From: Chloroflexota bacterium
GTDB taxonomy: Bacteria > Chloroflexota > Dehalococcoidia > Dehalococcoidales > UBA2162
Direction: 5' to 3'
NCBI GenBank assembly: GCA_016190895.1
Contig: JACPPR010000063.1
Location: 1 to 41,584 of the forward strand
DNA: 41,584 nucleotides
In this document: positions 14,084 through 21,980 of the stretch, piece after piece
Position numbering within the stretch: the first letter of the stretch is position 1
How the letters are laid out: every line of letters starts with the position of its first letter
Notes under the pieces: generated by a model
The model's database searches: none
What the model saw: the letters and a program-made list of their open reading frames with translations, nothing else
Told to the model about the DNA's origin: nothing
Program-made: the position numbers and the translations under genes

Positions 14084-14225
14084 GTGGAAGGGGAGGGAAG
14101 CAACCACCCATGCCTATTCACTTATTCACCTTAAGAGCCTCCCCAAAACCACGTGCTAAAATTTTCAATTTATGTTATGCTTATGTCGTAACTGTAAAAG
14201 AAGAAAAATAGTGAGGTAGTGTGAT

Positions 14226-14489
14226 TTGGAGAAGGAAGAAAAAACAGCAGTTGTAACCAAATACGCCCGGCATGAGAAGGATACCGGCTCGACGGAAGTC
14301 CAGGTAGCCATACTCACCGCAAGAATCCAGCAGCTAACCGGGCATATGGCGACCAACCGGCATGATTTCCATACCCAGCACGGCCTGGTCAAAATGGTCG
14401 GTAAGAGAAGACGGCTGCTGGCATACCTGATGGATGAAAACGTCGAGCGGTACCGCAACCTGATTAAACAGCTCGGGCTGCGCAAATAG
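14226..14489 (+). CDS. rpsO: 30S ribosomal protein S15
   Basis: The 87-residue protein matches S15 throughout: 'HEKDTGSTEVQVAILTARIQ' (with the conserved DTGSxEVQ), 'LTGHMATNRHDFHTQHGL' and 'VGKRRRLLAYLM'. S15 binds 16S rRNA early in small-subunit assembly. The start is TTG at 14226, with GAGG about nine bases upstream. The gene precedes pnp, as in many bacteria, but here about 200 bases of palindromic repeats separate them. A possible extended -10 (TGC-TAAAAT, 14157-14162) lies upstream; evidence for it is weak. Confidence 0.95.
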   Translation: MEKEEKTAVVTKYARHEKDTGSTEVQVAILTARIQQLTGHMATNRHDFHTQHGLVKMVGKRRRLLAYLMDENVERYRNLIKQLGLRK

Positions 14490-14495
14490 TGTAAT

Positions 14496-14657
14496 CCATA
14501 CCGGCGGAAGCCGGTATCCATGGTTTCTGGATTCCCGCTTTAAGCGGGAATGACAAGGATGTGGATAAGAGCAGGGAGTCATTCCCAACTTGATTGGGAA
14601 TCCAGATATCTAAGGAAAATGGAACGGCAATTGGATTCCGTGTCAAGCACGGAATGG
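14496..14657. repeat. Cluster of four hairpin repeats with different stems
   Basis: Four hairpins of one family lie in a row between rpsO and pnp: CCATACCGGC/GCCGGTATCCA (14496-14520), CTGGATTCCCGC/GCGGGAATGAC (14527-14554), GTCATTCCCAA/TTGGGAATCCAG (14578-14605) and TTGGATTCCGTG/CACGGAATGGG (14631-14657). The flanks (CAT-side and CCAG/CTGG-side) are constant and orientation alternates, while the stem interior differs in each but always pairs. Confidence 0.85.
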
Positions 14658-14697
14658 GAAATAGTAAATAATTTAGATTAACTAACAGGAGAACTTA

Positions 14698-16890
14698 TTG
14701 GCAACATCTCAAACTTTTGAATGTGAAATTGCCGGCCGGAAGCTCGTCATCGAGACGGGCAAACTGGCCGGTCAGGCAACCTCGGCGGTCACCGAGAAGT
14801 ATGGCGAAACCCTGGTACTGGTGACGCTTTGCGTGGCTGAGAAACCCAGGGAAGGGGTGGATTTCCTGCCCCTGACTGTCGACTACGAAGAAAGACTCTA
14901 CGCCGTGGGCAAGATTCCCGGCAGCTTCCCCCGGAGAGAAGGGCGTCCCAGCCAGGAGGCGATATTAGCCTGCCGGTTGACTGACCGCCCCATCCGCCCC
15001 CTCTTGCCTAAAGAATGGCGTAATGATCTTCAGTTAGTCATCACCGTCTTTTCCGCCGACCAAGAGAACGACCCGGACATACTGGCCGTTATCGGCAGCT
15101 CGGCAGTTCTGGCGATGTCGCAAGTTCCCTTTGCCGGCCCGGTGGGTGCGGTGAGGGTCGGCTGTATCGATGGCGAACTTGTGCTCAACCCAACCCTGGT
15201 TCAGCTTGGCGAAAGCCAGTTCGATATCGTCGTGGCCAGCACCAAAGAGGCCGTGGCAATGTTAGAAGCCGGAGCCAAAGAGGCGCCGGAAGACCTGGTC
15301 ATCCAGGCCATCCAGTTCGGCCACCAGGCAAACCAGGAGATTATCAAGCTGCAGGAACGCTTGCAGCAGGCTTTCGGCAAAGCCAAAGTAGCTCCCCCGG
15401 CCAAGGCCATTAACCAGGACTTGCTGACGGCCGTAGCATCGGTTATCGGTGGGAAAGTGATACCGGCTTTGAGCCACGCCGATAAAGTGCAACGGGATGA
15501 CGCTCTCCTGGCTCTAAAGAACCAGCTTATCGCTACTCTGGAATCTACGTATTCGGAAAAAGAGCTGGCGGCAGCTCTGGATGAAGAAATCAAGCACGAA
15601 ATCAGGGCCAGCCTGCTGGAGAAGAAACAGCGCATCAGCGGGCGCACCCTGACCGAGATTCGCCCCCTCAGCTGCGAAGTGGGCTTGCTCCCACGCACCC
15701 ACGGCTCGGCACTGTTTAACCGCGGCAACACGCAGGTGCTGTCCATTACTACATTAGGCTCAACCAGAAAGGAGCAGCAGATCGACGGCCTCGGCATCGA
15801 GGAGACGAAACGCTTTATCCACCACTACAACTTCCCGCCTTTCTCGACCGGCGAAGCCGGGCGTATCGGTACCCCGGGACGCCGTGAAATCGGTCATGGC
15901 GCTCTGGCGGAACGCTCTTTGCAGGCGGTGCTGCCCAAAGACGAGGACTTCCCGTATACCATCCGCCTTGTCTCCGAGGTACTCAGTTCCAGCGGCAGCA
16001 CCTCGATGGCAAGCGTCTGCGCCAGCAGCCTTTCCCTGATGGACGCCGGCGTGCCCATCAAGACCGCCGTAGCCGGCATCGCCATGGGGCTGGTCACCGA
16101 TGACAAGGGCAACTACGTCATCTTGACTGATATCGAAGACCTCGAGGACTTCAATGGCGATACCGATTTTAAAGTAGCCGGCACCACCGCCGGTATCACC
16201 GGCATCCAAATGGACACCAAGCTCAAGGGACTCAGCCTGGAAGTCGTGGAAAAGACAATCAGGCAGGCTAAAGACGCCCGCTTGTTTATCCTGAACAAGA
16301 TGGCGCAAACGATTGCCGCCAGCCGTCCCGAGATGAGCCGTTATGCGCCGAGAATGTATAAGATAATGATACCCACTGAAAAAATCGGCGCCGTCATCGG
16401 CCCCGGCGGTAAAACAATCCGGTCTATTACCGAATCTACCGGTGCGACCGTCGATATCGACGATACCGGCACTGTAGTCATCGGCTCGAACGATGAGGCA
16501 TCCGCCCGCAAGGCGATTAACATCATCGAAGGTTTAACCAAGGAAGCCGAGGTCGGCACCATTTACACAGGCAAGGTATCCCGGACGCTGAATTTCGGCG
16601 CCATGGTGGAGATTTTGCCCGGCAAGGAAGGTTTGGTACATATCAGCGAGCTGGCTGACTACCATGTTGCCAGTGTCGAAGATGTCGTCAAGGTCGGCGA
16701 TGAAATCACAGTCAAGGTAATCGATATAGATAACCTGGGCAGGGTAAACCTTTCGCGGCGGGCAGTGCTTAACCCTGATTACAAGCCTGCTGAAAGAAGG
16801 GAAAGAAGTCCGTCATCGGACTTCAGAGGACCGCGGGATTCCCGGGATTCCCGGCCTCCCCAGCGCCCCCGCCCTCCCCGGCGCGACTAG
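14698..16890 (+). CDS. pnp: Polyribonucleotide nucleotidyltransferase (PNPase)
   Basis: PNPase degrades RNA 3' to 5' by phosphorolysis and can add tails. The 730 residues contain two RNase PH-like domains (about 12-145 and 325-460, the second including '[16 protein letters not shown]'), an all-alpha linker, a KH domain with the GxxG loop '[12 protein letters not shown]', and an S1 domain '[19 protein letters not shown]'. A 30-residue tail rich in Arg, Pro and Ser follows, common in PNPase variants as a flexible RNA-binding end. The start is TTG at 14698 with AGGAG six bases upstream. dapB follows 17 bases after the stop, so they may share a message. Confidence 0.96.
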   Translation: MATSQTFECEIAGRKLVIETGKLAGQATSAVTEKYGETLVLVTLCVAEKPREGVDFLPLTVDYEERLYAVGKIPGSFPRREGRPSQEAILACRLTDRPIRPLLPKEWRNDLQLVITVFSADQENDPDILAVIGSSAVLAMSQVPFAGPVGAVRVGCIDGELVLNPTLVQLGESQFDIVVASTKEAVAMLEAGAKEAPEDLVIQAIQFGHQANQEIIKLQERLQQAFGKAKVAPPAKAINQDLLTAVASVIGGKVIPALSHADKVQRDDALLALKNQLIATLESTYSEKELAAALDEEIKHEIRASLLEKKQRISGRTLTEIRPLSCEVGLLPRTHGSALFNRGNTQVLSITTLGSTRKEQQIDGLGIEETKRFIHHYNFPPFSTGEAGRIGTPGRREIGHGALAERSLQAVLPKDEDFPYTIRLVSEVLSSSGSTSMASVCASSLSLMDAGVPIKTAVAGIAMGLVTDDKGNYVILTDIEDLEDFNGDTDFKVAGTTAGITGIQMDTKLKGLSLEVVEKTIRQAKDARLFILNKMAQTIAASRPEMSRYAPRMYKIMIPTEKIGAVIGPGGKTIRSITESTGATVDIDDTGTVVIGSNDEASARKAINIIEGLTKEAEVGTIYTGKVSRTLNFGAMVEILPGKEGLVHISELADYHVASVEDVVKVGDEITVKVIDIDNLGRVNLSRRAVLNPDYKPAERRERSPSSDFRGPRDSRDSRPPQRPRPPRRD

Positions 16891-16907
16891 GACTAAGGAG
16901 TCAGAGC

Positions 16908-17705
16908 ATGGCAGCGATAAAGGTGGTAGTCCACGGGGCCCTGGGCAAAGTGGGACAGGAGGTCGTCAAAGCCGTCTGCGCGGACCCTGAAACGAAGCTG
17001 GTCGGCGCAGTCGATGTTAAGCCCGCCGGAGATTCTATGCCCCTCCCCGATGCCCCGGCGGGAACCATCCCCATTTCCCCTGATGTAAGCGATATTCTCA
17101 CCAGATGCCCGGCGGATGTGATGGTGGATTTCAGCGTTGCCAAAGCCTCACTGCCGGCCGTTCGCGCCGCCGCTAAGAAGAAGGTCAACCTGGTCATCGG
17201 CACCACCGGCTTCGCCGCTGATGAGCTTGATGAAATTAAACAACTGGCTGCCTCTAACAAGGTCGGCATCGTGGTTGCCCCTAACTTCGCTCTCGGGGCA
17301 GTCCTGATGATGCACCTGGCCAAGATTGCCGCCAGGTATATGGACTACGCCGAAATTATCGAGCTGCACCATCACCTGAAAGCGGATGCCCCCTCGGGGA
17401 CATCCCTATCTACCGCCAGAGCAATGGCAGCTTCCAGAGGCAAACCGTTCTCTCACCCGGCCGACCCGGTAAAGCCATCGAGCAGCCGGGGAGAGCAGGT
17501 CGAGGGAGTCTCGATACACGCTGTCAGATTGCCCGGCCTCATGGCTCACCAGGAAGTAATTCTGGGCGCCGCCGGTCAGACATTGATAATTAGACATGAT
17601 ACTATTAACCGGGAATGCTATATGCCCGGCGTGCTGCTGGCCATCAAGGAAGTGGTCAAGCGCCCGGGGTTTACTTACGGTCTGGACACTTTGCTGGGTT
17701 TATGA
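16908..17705 (+). CDS. dapB: 4-hydroxy-tetrahydrodipicolinate reductase
   Basis: DapB reduces the product of DapA with NAD(P)H on the path to diaminopimelate and lysine. The 265 residues contain the nucleotide-binding loop 'VHGALGKVGQEV' (Gly10, Gly13, Gly16), the 'IGTTGF' segment, 'VVAPNFALGA', and the signature 'ELHHHLKADAPSGTSLSTAR' with catalytic His and Lys. The ATG has an AAGGAG eight bases upstream. It is followed by asd and dapA in the same direction after a 178-base interval holding a repeat. Confidence 0.95.
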   Translation: MAAIKVVVHGALGKVGQEVVKAVCADPETKLVGAVDVKPAGDSMPLPDAPAGTIPISPDVSDILTRCPADVMVDFSVAKASLPAVRAAAKKKVNLVIGTTGFAADELDEIKQLAASNKVGIVVAPNFALGAVLMMHLAKIAARYMDYAEIIELHHHLKADAPSGTSLSTARAMAASRGKPFSHPADPVKPSSSRGEQVEGVSIHAVRLPGLMAHQEVILGAAGQTLIIRHDTINRECYMPGVLLAIKEVVKRPGFTYGLDTLLGL

Positions 17706-17719
17706 GAAAATACAACCTC

Positions 17720-17809
17720 AAAGTCCAAATGTCAAAGCCCAAAGTCCGAATTATTCGGCATTTGGCCATTTGGGTTTGATTTGACATTTGGATTTTGGAA
17801 TTTGGACTT
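17720..17809. repeat. AAAGTCCAAATG...CATTTGG...TTTGGACTT imperfect palindrome
   Basis: Multiple short units of CCAAA/TTTGG type form an imperfect inverted repeat about 90 bases long: AAGTCCAAATGTCAAA on the left and TTTGACATTTGGATTTTGG then TTTGGACTT on the right. It fills most of the dapB-asd interval. Only one copy is in this window. Confidence 0.6.
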
Positions 17810-17883
17810 GTTTAGCTTTAGTATTTAGTGCTTAGGATTTTTCGGTAACGGGTTTGGTCATCCCAAATAACTAGGAGGGTTTA

Positions 17884-18963
17884 ATGAAGGGGTACAAGGT
17901 CGCCGTTATGGGCGCCACCGGTCTCGTTGGTCAGGAGGTCATCAAAATCTTGGTGCAACGCAAATTTCCGGTAGAATCGATAAGCCTGCTGGCTTCAGAC
18001 CGCTCGGCGGGCAAGAAAGCGTTCTTCAACCATGATGAGGTTGAAGTTAAGGAGACGACCCCCGAATCTTTCGAGGGCATGGATATCGTCTTTTCCGCCG
18101 TCGAAACGGGCATCAGCAAGCGCTTCGCTCCGATAGCCGTGCAGGCCGGAGCGTTGGTAATCGATAAGAGTAATGCTTTTCGAACCGACCCGGCCGTGCC
18201 CCTGGTAGTGCCAGAGGTCAACGGCCAGGATATCAGGTGGCATAAGGGAATTATCGCCAGCCCGAACTGCTCTACCATCCAGATGGTAGTCGCTCTCAAC
18301 CCGCTGCACAAGGCCAATCCCATCAAGCGGATTGTCGTCGATACCTACCAGTCGGTGTCGGGCACCGGCTCGGCGGCTATCGAAGAGCTGACCGCGCAGG
18401 CCAAACAAGTCTTGAACGGACAGGCTACCGCCCCCCACGTTTACCACCACCAGATTGCCTTCAACGTGCTGCCGGAGATAGATGTTTTCATGGATAACGG
18501 CTACTCTAAAGAAGAATGGAAGATGGTGGAAGAAACCAGGAAGATTATGCACGCCGATGAGCTGGCCATATCGGCTACCTGCGTCCGCGTGCCTGTATTC
18601 ATCAGCCATAGCGAAGCAGTCAACATAGAGTTCTCGGAAGCGATGACTCCCGATGAGGTGCGGCGCATCCTTTCCCAATCTCCCGGAATCAAAGTACTGG
18701 ACGACCCGATGATCAGTCTTTATCCCCAAGCCTGGGCGGCCGCCGGCACTGACGAGGTTTTTGTCGGACGTATCCGCCAGGACGCTTCCCACCCCCGCGG
18801 CATCGTGATGTGGGTCGTGGCCGATAATCTGCGCAAGGGAGCCGCCCTGAATGCCGTCCAGATTGCCGAAGAGGCGATTAAGCGAGACTGGCTGAAGCCG
18901 ACAAGAAATCCAGAAACCGTAGGGGCGGGTTTGAAACCCGCCCGTCCGGGGGGCCAAGAATGA
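17884..18963 (+). CDS. asd: Aspartate-semialdehyde dehydrogenase
   Basis: Asd makes aspartate semialdehyde from aspartyl phosphate, the branch-point compound for lysine, threonine and methionine. The N-terminal NADP loop is 'MGATGLVGQEV'; the nucleophile is Cys129 in 'ASPNCSTIQMV'; 'SVSGTGSAAIEEL' and 'RVPVFISHSEAVNIEF' follow. The ATG has AGGAGGG four bases upstream. The last 15 or so residues ('VGAGLKPARPGGQE') are encoded by a GTAGGGGCGGGTTTGAAACC palindromic repeat and are not part of the usual enzyme, so the C terminus was extended by a repeat insertion. The stop overlaps the dapA ATG (ATGA). Confidence 0.94.
   Translation: MKGYKVAVMGATGLVGQEVIKILVQRKFPVESISLLASDRSAGKKAFFNHDEVEVKETTPESFEGMDIVFSAVETGISKRFAPIAVQAGALVIDKSNAFRTDPAVPLVVPEVNGQDIRWHKGIIASPNCSTIQMVVALNPLHKANPIKRIVVDTYQSVSGTGSAAIEELTAQAKQVLNGQATAPHVYHHQIAFNVLPEIDVFMDNGYSKEEWKMVEETRKIMHADELAISATCVRVPVFISHSEAVNIEFSEAMTPDEVRRILSQSPGIKVLDDPMISLYPQAWAAAGTDEVFVGRIRQDASHPRGIVMWVVADNLRKGAALNAVQIAEEAIKRDWLKPTRNPETVGAGLKPARPGGQE
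18919..18950. repeat. GTAGGGGCGGGT...ACCCGCCC repeat inside the 3' end of asd
   Basis: The stem GGGCGGGTTT / AAACCCGCCC lies within the coding frame of asd (codons 346-356). A second copy with stem GGGCGGGTC / GACCCGCCC is intergenic at 37965-37998. Confidence 0.8.
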
Positions 18964-19850
18964 AAAAAATAGGCCGATTACAGACAGCGATGGTCACTCC
19001 ATTTAATGACAAAATGGAGGTCGATTATGAGCAAGCGAAGAAGCTTGCCTTAGCCTTGATTAACTCGGGGAGCGATGGGGTGGTGGTGGTGGGCACGACA
19101 GGAGAATCGCCCACCCTTGTCCGCACTGAAGAATTGCGCCTGTTCAAAGAGATAAAAGCGACAGTTGGCAATAAAGGCAACGTCATCGCCGGCACGGGCA
19201 GCAACAGCACCGCCGAAGCCATCGAAGCGACCAAAGAGGCCGAGAAAATCGGCGTCGATGCCTGTCTGCTAGTCGTGCCATACTATAACAACCCGACCCA
19301 GGAAGGCCTGTACCAACATTTCAAGAAGATTGCTGAAAGTACCTCCTTGCCCTGCATCCTGTATAACGTGCCCTCCCGGACTGTCAGAAACCTGGATAAG
19401 GAGACTATTGTCAGACTAAGCCAGATAGAAAATATCATCGGCGTCAAAGAAGCCAGCGGAAACCTGGAGCAGGCGTCTTATGTCATCAGCAACGCGCGGA
19501 AGGATTTCCTGGTCTGGAGCGGCAATGATAGTGATACATTGCCCATCCTGGCGCTTGGCGGCTACGGGGTTATCAGCGTCGCCTCGCACCTGGTCGGCAA
19601 GCAGATTGCCGAGATGATAGATTGCTTCGTCAGCGGCGAGACGGCGAAAGCCGCCGAGCTTCACCGCCACCTGATGCCCTTGTTCAAGGACCTGTTTGTC
19701 ATCGCCAACCCGATGCCGGTGAAATACGCCGTCAACCAGGTGGGCTTCCGCGTCGGCAAGCCTCGCCTGCCTCTACTCGAGCCGGATGAAAAGACGGCTG
19801 CCGTTATAATGAATACCGTCAAGAAATATAAGATAGATTTGCCGGTGTAG
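18960..19850 (+). CDS. dapA: 4-hydroxy-tetrahydrodipicolinate synthase
   Basis: DapA condenses pyruvate with aspartate semialdehyde. The 296-residue protein has 'GVVVVGTTGESPTL' (the GTTGE signature), 'YNVPSRT' with the catalytic tyrosine, and 'IGVKEASGNLEQ' with the Schiff-base lysine. The start overlaps the asd stop by ATGA, indicating translational coupling; a G-run just upstream may act as the ribosome site. A T-tailed hairpin at 19873-19928 follows, so this is the end of the dapB-asd-dapA unit. Confidence 0.95.
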   Translation: MKKIGRLQTAMVTPFNDKMEVDYEQAKKLALALINSGSDGVVVVGTTGESPTLVRTEELRLFKEIKATVGNKGNVIAGTGSNSTAEAIEATKEAEKIGVDACLLVVPYYNNPTQEGLYQHFKKIAESTSLPCILYNVPSRTVRNLDKETIVRLSQIENIIGVKEASGNLEQASYVISNARKDFLVWSGNDSDTLPILALGGYGVISVASHLVGKQIAEMIDCFVSGETAKAAELHRHLMPLFKDLFVIANPMPVKYAVNQVGFRVGKPRLPLLEPDEKTAAVIMNTVKKYKIDLPV

Positions 19851-19872
19851 GAAAGCCAAATCCTAACCCCTA

Positions 19873-19928
19873 CCCCTTCCCCTTCGGCAAGCTCAGGGCA
19901 GGCTCTTTACGAAAGGGAAGGGGTTTTT
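19873..19928 (+). terminator. Hairpin with T tail after dapA
   Basis: CCCCTTCCCCTTC (19873-19885) pairs with GAAAGGGAAGGGG (19911-19923) across a 25-base loop and is followed by TTTTT. The loop holds the CGGCAAGCTCAGGGCAGGC motif seen again near 24031. The remaining stretch to 20125 holds nothing I recognise. Confidence 0.6.
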
Positions 19929-20125
19929 GGTTCTTGCTCAGTCACGCAACCAGAAAGAGCAGGCCAGATTAATTTGAAAGGATGCCTCAGAACTTTTTTG
20001 GGGTAAACAATTCGAGGCTAATTGAGCCTGAGTTGTTTCCAACTTTATGTAATGTTACGAGGCTGGAAGAGAAATGCTATGGACATTAACAATGACGATT
20101 GAGAAACACCGTTCCCAGCCAGAAG

Positions 20126-20155
20126 TTGAACTCCTTCTGCGTTTAATAGTATTAT
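20126..20155 (+). promoter_or_regulatory. Probable promoter of apt
   Basis: TTGAAC (20126-20131), an 18-base spacer and TATTAT (20150-20155) lie about 45 bases upstream of the apt ATG. Confidence 0.5.
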
Positions 20156-20199
20156 CCATATTGGTCTTGGCAAAATAGTTAACGCAGGAGCGGAAGGAT

Positions 20200-20760
20200 A
20201 TGTGGCAAAATAACCGCCATAATAGCGGCCTGGCATCAAACTCTAAAGAAGATTTCAGCCAGCATGTTAGAAACATCCCAGACTTTCCCCAGAAGGGCAT
20301 CATCTTCAGGGATATTACGGGACTTCTGAGGAACGGCCCGGTCTTCAAGCGCGCCATTGATGCTATTGCCGGCCATCACGTTGAACAGGCTATCGATACG
20401 GTAGTCAGCATCGAAGCCAGGGGTTTCATCATCGGCTCCGCGCTGGGCTACCGACTGGGCAGCGGGGTGGTGCCGGTGAGAAAGAAGGGTAAGCTGCCCT
20501 GGCAAGTTTACCGCAAGTCTTATAACCTGGAATACGGACAAGACCATTTGGAGATTCACCAGGACGCCATCGAGCCAGGAACCAACGTCCTGATTGTCGA
20601 CGATGTGATTGCCACCGGCGGCACCGTCCAGGCCGTCGCCGAACTAATCAAAGAGATGAAAGGCAACATCGTCGGCGCTTCCTTCCTCATCGAGCTGACC
20701 GACCTCAACGGCAGAGACAAAATCAAAGATATTCCTGTGTTTTCGCTGATTAAGTACTAA
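20200..20760 (+). CDS. apt: Adenine phosphoribosyltransferase
   Basis: Apt salvages adenine to AMP using PRPP. The 186 residues contain the family's 'VRNIPDFPQKGIIFRDIT' opening (about residues 25-42), 'VSIEARGFIIGSALG', and the PRPP-binding loop 'VLIVDDVIATGGTVQAV'. It is about 15 residues longer than usual at the N terminus; the ATG at 20200 has GGAAGGAT directly upstream. Its last 110 bases are duplicated in diverged form at 21678-21791, beyond a toxin-antitoxin module, which suggests that an element recombined at the 3' end of this gene. Confidence 0.93.
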   Translation: MWQNNRHNSGLASNSKEDFSQHVRNIPDFPQKGIIFRDITGLLRNGPVFKRAIDAIAGHHVEQAIDTVVSIEARGFIIGSALGYRLGSGVVPVRKKGKLPWQVYRKSYNLEYGQDHLEIHQDAIEPGTNVLIVDDVIATGGTVQAVAELIKEMKGNIVGASFLIELTDLNGRDKIKDIPVFSLIKY

Positions 20761-20802
20761 TCTGAGAATAAGCCACCGTCACTCTTTTTAAGGCACTATC
20801 GT

Positions 20803-20847
20803 GTCATTGCGAGACCATTCCGCCGCAGCGGAAGGCGAAGCAATCCC
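20803..20847. repeat. GTCATTGCGAG...CGAAGCAATC repeat, second copy
   Basis: The outer halves are as in 14039-14083; the inner stem is ATTCCGC / GCGGAA instead of ATTCCGAC / GTCGGAA. The following bases (20872-20912) hold a degenerate partner ending CTCGCTATGACG. The rest of the 248-base gap up to the antitoxin gene is AT-rich, with several TATA-like boxes (for example TATACT at 20980-20985) but no clear -35. Confidence 0.75.
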
Positions 20848-21020
20848 GGTGTAGTGATACACACGCTCACCTCCCAAATTTGCCATGGGCTGCCTCCTCG
20901 CTATGACGTTAGCATGTTTTCAGACAGCCTCTTTGACTATTGGCCAATCTCAACAATAGCTATTTTTATCTGATTAGTATATACTATATTTAATAAAAGT
21001 TATACAGAATGGAGACTGCT

Positions 21021-21257
21021 ATGACCACATCGACACTTTCAGAAAAAGGGTGGGTGGTAATCCCCCGGGAACTGCGGGAGAAGTACGGTCTCAAGAAAGG
21101 AGACAAAGTACACATCATCGATTACGGTGGCGTGCTTTCCATCATCCCTGTTTCAAAAGACCCCATCAAAGCCTCGTTTGGCATGTTGAAAGGCGGGAAG
21201 TCCCTGACCAAAGCACTGCTGGAATCAAGGCGTGAAGATGCAGCACGCGACAAATAG
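21021..21257 (+). CDS. AbrB/MazE-type antitoxin
   Basis: The 78-residue protein has an N-terminal SpoVT/AbrB swapped-hairpin domain: 'TLSEKGWVVIPRELREKYGL' and then 'KKGDKVHIIDYGGVLSIIPV', which binds DNA. The C-terminal 'SLTKALLESRREDAARDK' is the charged tail that wraps the toxin. I choose the ATG at 21021, because GGAG lies six bases upstream; the ATG at 21009 would place that GGAG inside the gene. It overlaps the PIN toxin gene by about 26 bases. It should repress its own promoter with the toxin as co-repressor. Confidence 0.85.
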   Translation: MTTSTLSEKGWVVIPRELREKYGLKKGDKVHIIDYGGVLSIIPVSKDPIKASFGMLKGGKSLTKALLESRREDAARDK

Positions 21258-21681
21258 CTTACCCGATGGCAGTGACTACGTCCTAGATAGCTATGCCCTG
21301 CTAGCCTATCTGAAAGCTGAAGTAGGTGGCGAGCCGGTCAAAAAACTGATTGAGTCAGCTAGAGAAGACAAATGCCACCTTTACCTGTGCGTGATTAACC
21401 TGGGCGAGGTGATGTATATTGCGGAACGGGAAAAGGGTGCATCTAAAGCCGAACACACGCTGGCCATGATTGAAGAACTACCTATAGAAATTGTAGATGC
21501 CGACCGCGCGCTGACGCTGGCGGCGGCCCATCTCAAGATGGATTGCCCCATCGCCTACGCCGATTGCTTTGCCGCCGCCCTATCCCAGCAAAAGAATGCC
21601 ATTCTGGTAACAGGCGACCCCGAATTCAACAAGCTTAAGCCTGACTGCAATGTGCGCATAGAATGGCTGACGGTCTCATAA
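21232..21681 (+). CDS. PIN-domain ribonuclease toxin (VapC-like)
   Basis: The 149-residue protein is a PIN domain with the expected acidic residues: Asp19 in 'YVLDSYALLAYL', Glu in 'INLGEVMYIAER', Asp in 'AYADCFAAALSQQ' and Asp in 'LVTGDPEFNKL'. PIN toxins cleave tRNA, rRNA or mRNA with Mg2+. It overlaps the AbrB-type antitoxin gene, so expression is coupled. Either the ATG at 21232 or that at 21238 may be used. Its stop codon lies inside the start of the displaced apt 3' end at 21678, marking the boundary of the mobile segment. Confidence 0.88.
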   Translation: MKMQHATNSLPDGSDYVLDSYALLAYLKAEVGGEPVKKLIESAREDKCHLYLCVINLGEVMYIAEREKGASKAEHTLAMIEELPIEIVDADRALTLAAAHLKMDCPIAYADCFAAALSQQKNAILVTGDPEFNKLKPDCNVRIEWLTVS

Positions 21682-21791
21682 CAGAGATGAAGGGGAATAT
21701 TATCGGCGCCGCTTTCCTCATCGAGCTAACCGACCTCAATGGTAGAGATAAGATCAAAGATATTCCCGTCTTTTCGCTGATTAAGTACTAG
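21678..21791 (+). pseudogene. Diverged duplicate of the apt 3' end
   Basis: The frame encodes 'EMKGNIIGAAFLIELTDLNG' and 'KIKDIPVFSLIKY' then TAG, nearly identical in protein to the last 36 residues of apt at 20200-20760, but with about 16 base differences in 108, almost all at third positions. There is no start codon or 5' part. Selection on the protein before duplication implies that it came from a functional apt of a related genome rather than from a recent copy of the local one. Confidence 0.85.
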
Positions 21792-21830
21792 ACCACCGAA
21801 AAGTCGATAGCGGTAAGTTTATCCTATTTC

Positions 21831-21868
21831 TAAATTCCCTTCCCCTTTGGCAAGGGGAAGGGAATTTA
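21831..21868. terminator. 17-bp perfect hairpin after the toxin-antitoxin segment
   Basis: TAAATTCCCTTCCCCTT pairs perfectly with AAGGGGAAGGGAATTTA across the loop TGGC. The AT-rich outer stem provides A and T runs on both strands, so it can terminate in either direction. Confidence 0.6.
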
Positions 21869-21892
21869 GTTTAAGAGGTGCAAGCTCCTCTA

Positions 21893-21920
21893 TTGACACG
21901 AATAATATTTGTGTTATAAT
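21893..21920 (+). promoter_or_regulatory. Strong sigma-70 promoter of the ParB-like gene
   Basis: A perfect TTGACA (21893-21898), a 16-base spacer and a perfect TATAAT (21915-21920). The predicted start, near 21927, is inside the palindrome at 21921-21953. Confidence 0.8.
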
Positions 21921-21953
21921 CAGTTAATTGCTGCTAGTAACAGCAATTAACTG
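21921..21953. promoter_or_regulatory. 13-bp perfect inverted repeat over the predicted transcription start (candidate operator)
   Basis: CAGTTAATTGCTG and CAGCAATTAACTG are perfect inverted repeats separated by CTAGTAA. They start right after the -10 box and cover the predicted start site. A bound protein here would block the promoter, so autoregulation by the ParB-like product is a reasonable inference; a 5' UTR RNA hairpin is the alternative. Confidence 0.65.
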
Positions 21954-21980
21954 CCGAACAGCAAAATAAGGAGAGGCTAA

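Noticed and set aside
14496-14657. Possible CRISPR array between rpsO and pnp
   Set aside because: The units are self-complementary hairpins in alternating orientation with different stems and irregular spacing; there are no identical direct repeats with uniform spacers and no cas genes.
17995-18957. 320-residue minus-strand frame
   Set aside because: Antisense to asd, whose active-site motifs are unambiguous; high-GC codon bias keeps the opposite frame open.
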